The notes under the pieces: model-generated
The model's database searches: none
What the model was told of the DNA's origin: nothing
What the model saw: only the letters and a program-made list of their open reading frames with translations
Program-made: the position numbers and the translations under genes
NCBI GenBank assembly: GCA_019415335.1
Contig: DXKH01000135.1
Coordinates: 124,001 to 188,000, forward strand
Length of the DNA: 64,000 bases
Source of the DNA: Citrobacter sp.
GTDB lineage: Bacteria; Pseudomonadota; Gammaproteobacteria; Enterobacterales; Enterobacteriaceae
Direction of reading: 5' to 3'
Part shown: positions 60,504 through 64,000 of the stretch, one piece after another
Layout: the number at the start of each line of letters is the position of its first letter
Position numbering within the stretch: position 1 is the stretch's first letter

Positions 60504-62003
60504 ATGAGTCTGATATCAGGGTTTGTTAAATCGTTGTCTAAATTATCGATGATTGGTCGCGCCTTAATGCTGCCAATTTCACTGCTTCCTGCTGCGGGTC
60601 TGCTGTTGGCCTTCGGGGATAAATTCCATCTGCCGCTGATGATGAACGCAGGCGGCGTTATCTTTGATAACCTGCCGATGCTGTTCGCTATCGGCTCTGC
60701 CGTCGGTCTTGCCTCAGAATCAGGGATCGCCGCGCTGTCGGCGGCGGTCTCCGTGTTTGTCACCAATATCACCATCAGCACGGTGCTAAGCATCACGCCG
60801 GAGATGGCCTCCCAGGGCGGTAAATACGCAATGGTGGTCGGTATCCCGACCCTGCAAATGGGCGTCTTTGGCGGTCTGATTTGCGGCATTCTCGCCGCCT
60901 GGTGTTACAACCGTTTTCACACTATGCAGTTACCGGAATTCCTTGGTTTCTTCTCCGGTAAACGTTTTGTGGCGATCGCCACCGCGTTTCTCTCCTTCGT
61001 ACTGGGACTGCTGCTGCCCTACGTCTGGCAACACATTCAGTCCGGTATTGATGCGCTCTCAGTGGTCGTTAACGGCGATAATCAGGCGCTCTCAACCTTC
61101 ATCTTTGGCCTGGTCGAACGTGCGCTGATCCCGCTCGGGTTACACCACATCTGGTATCCCTCCTTCTGGTATTCCTTTGGGGATTACACCACTCAGGCCG
61201 GCCAGGTGATCCACGGTGACCAGACAATCTGGTTCAAAATGCTGGAGGAAGGGGTCAAATCCTTCAGTAGCGATACCTATCAGAACGCCGGTAAGTTCAT
61301 GCAGGGCGAGTTCCCGCTGATGCTGTTTGCCCTGCCTGCGGCCTGTCTGGCGATGTATCACGAAGCGCACACGAAGAATAAGAAAATTGCGGCCGGTATT
61401 CTGTTCTCAGCGGCGCTCACCTGCTTCCTCACAGGAATTACCGAGCCAGTTGAGTTCACCTTTATTTTCGTGGCGCCGATCCTGTATGTCTTCAACGCCA
61501 TTATGGCGGGGCTGGCCTATATGACCATGTACCTGCTCCATGCGCATATTGCCAAGTCGTTCTCTGCCGGTTTCATCGACTACCTGTCGTTTGGCATCCT
61601 GCCCTCCTTCAATGGCTATCAGACCAACTTCCTGAATGCCATTATCATCGGCGTGCCGATGGCGTTGATTTACTACTTTACCTTCCGCTTTGTCATTCGC
61701 CGCTTCGATATCAAAACGCCTGGCCGTACCGAAGTGACCGCCAATGCGAACGACAAAACGGATACCGAAATTGCCACCGAAATCATCGGATTGCTGGGCG
61801 GTGCGCAAAACATCGACTCCGTCGGCTCCTGTATCACCCGTCTGCGTCTGGAAGTGGCGAAAAGCGACGATGTTGACAGAGATGGTCTCAATGGCCTCGG
61901 CGCGCGCGGCGTGGTCTTTGTCGGCGACAACGGTATCCAGGTGATTTTCGGTGCCAGAGCACAGTTTATCGCCCAGACCATGTCCACGATGATCGGCAAA
62001 TAA
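60504..62003 (+). CDS. PTS EIICB transporter, glucose/maltose (MalX-like) family
   Basis: 499 residues. The IIC domain (residues 1-400) has about ten membrane segments and the conserved GITEPVEFTFIFVAP motif. The IIB domain (about 420-499) carries the phosphorylated Cys in SVGSCITRLRLEV. It imports and phosphorylates a hexose or glucoside; MalX of E. coli is similar in length. No hydrolase gene is adjacent, so the sugar cannot be named. Controlled probably by the LacI-type gene that follows. Confidence 0.88.
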   Translation: MSLISGFVKSLSKLSMIGRALMLPISLLPAAGLLLAFGDKFHLPLMMNAGGVIFDNLPMLFAIGSAVGLASESGIAALSAAVSVFVTNITISTVLSITPEMASQGGKYAMVVGIPTLQMGVFGGLICGILAAWCYNRFHTMQLPEFLGFFSGKRFVAIATAFLSFVLGLLLPYVWQHIQSGIDALSVVVNGDNQALSTFIFGLVERALIPLGLHHIWYPSFWYSFGDYTTQAGQVIHGDQTIWFKMLEEGVKSFSSDTYQNAGKFMQGEFPLMLFALPAACLAMYHEAHTKNKKIAAGILFSAALTCFLTGITEPVEFTFIFVAPILYVFNAIMAGLAYMTMYLLHAHIAKSFSAGFIDYLSFGILPSFNGYQTNFLNAIIIGVPMALIYYFTFRFVIRRFDIKTPGRTEVTANANDKTDTEIATEIIGLLGGAQNIDSVGSCITRLRLEVAKSDDVDRDGLNGLGARGVVFVGDNGIQVIFGARAQFIAQTMSTMIGK

Positions 62004-62087
62004 TAAGATGCCTGAACGACACGTCTCCTGTACGCTGGGAGACGTTGTCGTATCTGGCTGATAACCGGTAATTTTCAGGGAGCGATT

Positions 62088-63104
62088 TTGAAGAAAGTCA
62101 GCATTATTGATGTCGCAAAGCAGGCGGGCGTCTCGGTTTCAACCGTTTCGCTGGTGCTACGCCAGAAAGGGAAAATCTCAGAGGCAACGATTGAGAAGGT
62201 TCATGCTGCCATCGATACGCTTGGTTACGTTCATAACATCGCCGCGGCGAATCTTCGCGCCAACACCTCCAATCTGATCGGCCTGATCCTGCGCGATTTT
62301 AGCGACAGCTTTTCCATCAAGGTGATGGCAAGTATTGTTCAGGAGCTGGAAAAAAACGGGTTTATGGTCTTTCTCGGTCAACCGCTTAACGATGATGATC
62401 ACCTCGAACGCTGTCTGTTGTCGTTTAAGCAGCAGGGTGTCGCCGGCGTGATTTACCTTGCCTCCGATAATCGCGCCGCGACATTGCCGGAGAAAATTCG
62501 CCAGTGTCCGCTGCCGCTGGTGGTCGTATCTCAGTCGCTGCTGGAAGACAAATGCAATCTGGTGATGCGTGATAATCGCCAGGCTGCAAACCTGGCAGCC
62601 CGCTATCTCATTGAGCGCGGACACCGTAACATCGCCTATATCGGCGGTCAGGAAGGTTGCCATATTCGTGAGCAACGGCTGCTGGGTTTTCGCAGTGCCA
62701 TGACGCAGAACGGGCTGGTGTATCGCGAGGAGTCCGCACCGGCCTGTAGCGACGACACCCAGGCGGCAGGACTCGCCACGCGCCAGTTACTGGAAAAAAA
62801 CAACACCATCACCGCCCTGCTCTGCCATTCGCCCGCAGCGATGATTGGCTCGATCTCCGGCATCCATCAGGTTGGGCGTACGGTCGGGAAAGATGTTTTC
62901 CTCACGCAACAGGTCGCCCTGATTGGGTTCGAAGACATGCTCCACGTGAATCTGACGTCCCCCTCATTGACCTATGTTTCATCCGCCAGTGAAGAGACCG
63001 GGCGCCAGGCGGCAGTCCTTATAATGCGCAAACTGAAAGAACCGGCGCTACAAATTCAGCGCATTACCCTTTCCGGTCAACTGGTCGTGCGCGAATCGGC
63101 GTAA
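62088..63104 (+). CDS. LacI-family repressor, MalI-like
   Basis: 338 residues. The N-terminal helix-turn-helix (SIIDVAKQAGVSVSTVSLVL) and hinge helix (ANLRANTSN) are followed by a periplasmic-binding-protein-type ligand domain (GLILRDFSDSFSIKVMASIV, HRNIAYIGGQEGCHIREQRL). It probably represses the PTS gene just upstream and senses its sugar or phospho-sugar. 84 bases separate the genes and contain a strong hairpin (62012-62046). Confidence 0.88.
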   Translation: MKKVSIIDVAKQAGVSVSTVSLVLRQKGKISEATIEKVHAAIDTLGYVHNIAAANLRANTSNLIGLILRDFSDSFSIKVMASIVQELEKNGFMVFLGQPLNDDDHLERCLLSFKQQGVAGVIYLASDNRAATLPEKIRQCPLPLVVVSQSLLEDKCNLVMRDNRQAANLAARYLIERGHRNIAYIGGQEGCHIREQRLLGFRSAMTQNGLVYREESAPACSDDTQAAGLATRQLLEKNNTITALLCHSPAAMIGSISGIHQVGRTVGKDVFLTQQVALIGFEDMLHVNLTSPSLTYVSSASEETGRQAAVLIMRKLKEPALQIQRITLSGQLVVRESA

Positions 63105-63176
63105 ATTCAGAATTCACCACCCACCTCTCCTCGCCCGTCGCTGCTATATTGCTACGATTTGCCTGGGATAATACCA

Positions 63177-63701
63177 ATGCCTACCGTTATTACGCACGCC
63201 GCCGTCCCGATTTGCCTTGGGCTGGGTCTGGGACTGAAAGTGATTCCCCCACGTTTACTGTTTGCCGGGATCGTCCTTGCGATGCTGCCGGACGTTGACA
63301 TGCTTTCGTTCAAACTCGGTGTGGCCTATGGAAACGTGTTCGGCCATCGCGGATTTACCCATTCGCTGCTGTTCGCATTGGTGGTTCCGCTGCTCTGCGT
63401 GTGGATGGGGCGACGATGGTTTAAAGCCGGGTTAATGCGTTGCTGGCTGTTTTTGACGGTTTCACTGCTGTCGCACAGTCTGCTGGACTCAATCACTACC
63501 GGTGGCAAAGGCGTTGGCTGGCTGTGGCCGTGGTCGGATGAACGCTTCTTCGCGCCGTGGCAGGTGATAAAGGTCGCGCCGTTTGCCCTCTCGCGCTATA
63601 CCACACCGTACGGGCACCAGGTCATTCTTTCCGAGTTATTGTGGGTATGGTTGCCGGGTGTACTGTTGATGGGGATGCTGTGGTGGTATAGACGTCATTA
63701 A
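63177..63701 (+). CDS. ybcI: YbcI, YdjM-family inner-membrane metal-dependent hydrolase-like protein
   Basis: 174 residues from ATG 63177 (MPTVITHAAVPICLGLGLGL). LexA-regulated homologue YdjM gives the family name. Four or five membrane segments; conserved HRGFTHSLLF and LSHSLLDSITTGGKGVGWLW with His/Asp, probably a metal site. Near-identical to E. coli YbcI. Function not established. Confidence 0.93.
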   Translation: MPTVITHAAVPICLGLGLGLKVIPPRLLFAGIVLAMLPDVDMLSFKLGVAYGNVFGHRGFTHSLLFALVVPLLCVWMGRRWFKAGLMRCWLFLTVSLLSHSLLDSITTGGKGVGWLWPWSDERFFAPWQVIKVAPFALSRYTTPYGHQVILSELLWVWLPGVLLMGMLWWYRRH

Positions 63702-63705
63702 TAGT

Positions 63706-63782
63706 GCCTGATGGCGCTACGCTTATCAGGCCTACCGATCATTCCATCGTAGGCCGGATAAGGCGTTAGCCGCCATCCGGCA
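63706..63782. repeat. REP/BIME element between ybcI and cysS
   Basis: Two REP-type palindromes: GCCTGATGGCGCTACGCTTA with ATCAGGC, and GTAGGCCGGATAAGGCGTTA with GCCGCCATCCGGC. They sit between two convergent genes, typical for BIMEs. Confidence 0.85.
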
Positions 63783-63792
63783 ATTCAGGTAA

Positions 63793-64000
63793 TTACTTAC
63801 GACGCCAGGTCGTCCCCTGCGGACCATCTTCCAGCACGATGCCCATCTCATTCAGACGATCACGCGCCGCATCCGCCGCCGCCCAGTCTTTGGCTTTACG
63901 GGCATCCAGTCGCTGCTGAATCAGCGCTTCAATTTCCGCCACTTCACCGTCGTCCGACTGCGCACCGCTTTGCAGGAACGCTTCCGGATCCTGCTCCAGC
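63793..64000 (-). CDS. cysS: CysS, cysteinyl-tRNA synthetase, C-terminal end (partial)
   Basis: The frame ends in [10 protein letters not shown] and TAA (complement of 63793-63795), the known C-terminus of enterobacterial CysS. Only the last 68 residues are in the window (from the right edge), the anticodon-binding region. Cytoplasmic enzyme charging tRNA-Cys. Confidence 0.95.
   Translation of the reverse strand, partial: LEQDPEAFLQSGAQSDDGEVAEIEALIQQRLDARKAKDWAAADAARDRLNEMGIVLEDGPQGTTWRRK

Overview
The window is chromosomal DNA from an enterobacterium of the Escherichia/Salmonella/Citrobacter group; Citrobacter or a close relative is my best guess, by inference only. The evidence is a complete cus copper/silver efflux locus, an argU-type tRNA-Arg, folD, ybcJ, ybcI and cysS, all very close to their E. 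coli counterparts as I remember them, together with REP palindromes.

Left flank (1-12011): the end of an autotransporter-like gene, a LuxR-type/PilZ gene pair, cusCFBA (leftward) divergent from cusRS (rightward) with a CusR palindrome between them, and a membrane-anchored bactofilin. Right flank (58853-64000): argU, folD, ybcJ, a glucose-family PTS transporter with its own LacI/MalI-like regulator, ybcI and the 3' end of cysS (leftward).

Between the flanks lies an apparently complete, about 46.9 kb lambdoid prophage (12012-58897), bounded by a 46-bp direct repeat of the 3' part of argU. The immunity centre is at 46.2-47.9 kb, with cro, cI and a cI-side lipoprotein moron between two clusters of TTTAGC-N5-GCTAAA operators (OR and OL). 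The leftward arm runs cro, CII-like gene, antirepressor, O-like gene with iterons, P, ren, small genes, ninB, ninE, ybcO, rusA, ylcG and Q. It then passes the late promoter and a degenerate tRNA and continues through lysis, DNA packaging, head, tail, tailspike, an O-antigen-type acyltransferase and a LexA-controlled operon encoding a UmuD'-like protein. The rightward arm starts with a structured non-coding leader and carries bet, exo, a DGQHR/DndB-like gene, two DNA methyltransferases, small genes, an excisionase-like gene and int. No gam and no N gene are recognisable.

Both arms are punctuated by intrinsic terminators, and three in the structural operon share nearly the same sequence. This suggests that processive antitermination organises the whole phage. 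The most interesting points are the precisely periodic iterons in the O-like gene, the pre-shortened UmuD'-like protein with a lost catalytic serine under a LexA box, the put-like leader in a phage without a visible N gene, the repeated terminators, and the DndB-like/methyltransferase cluster.
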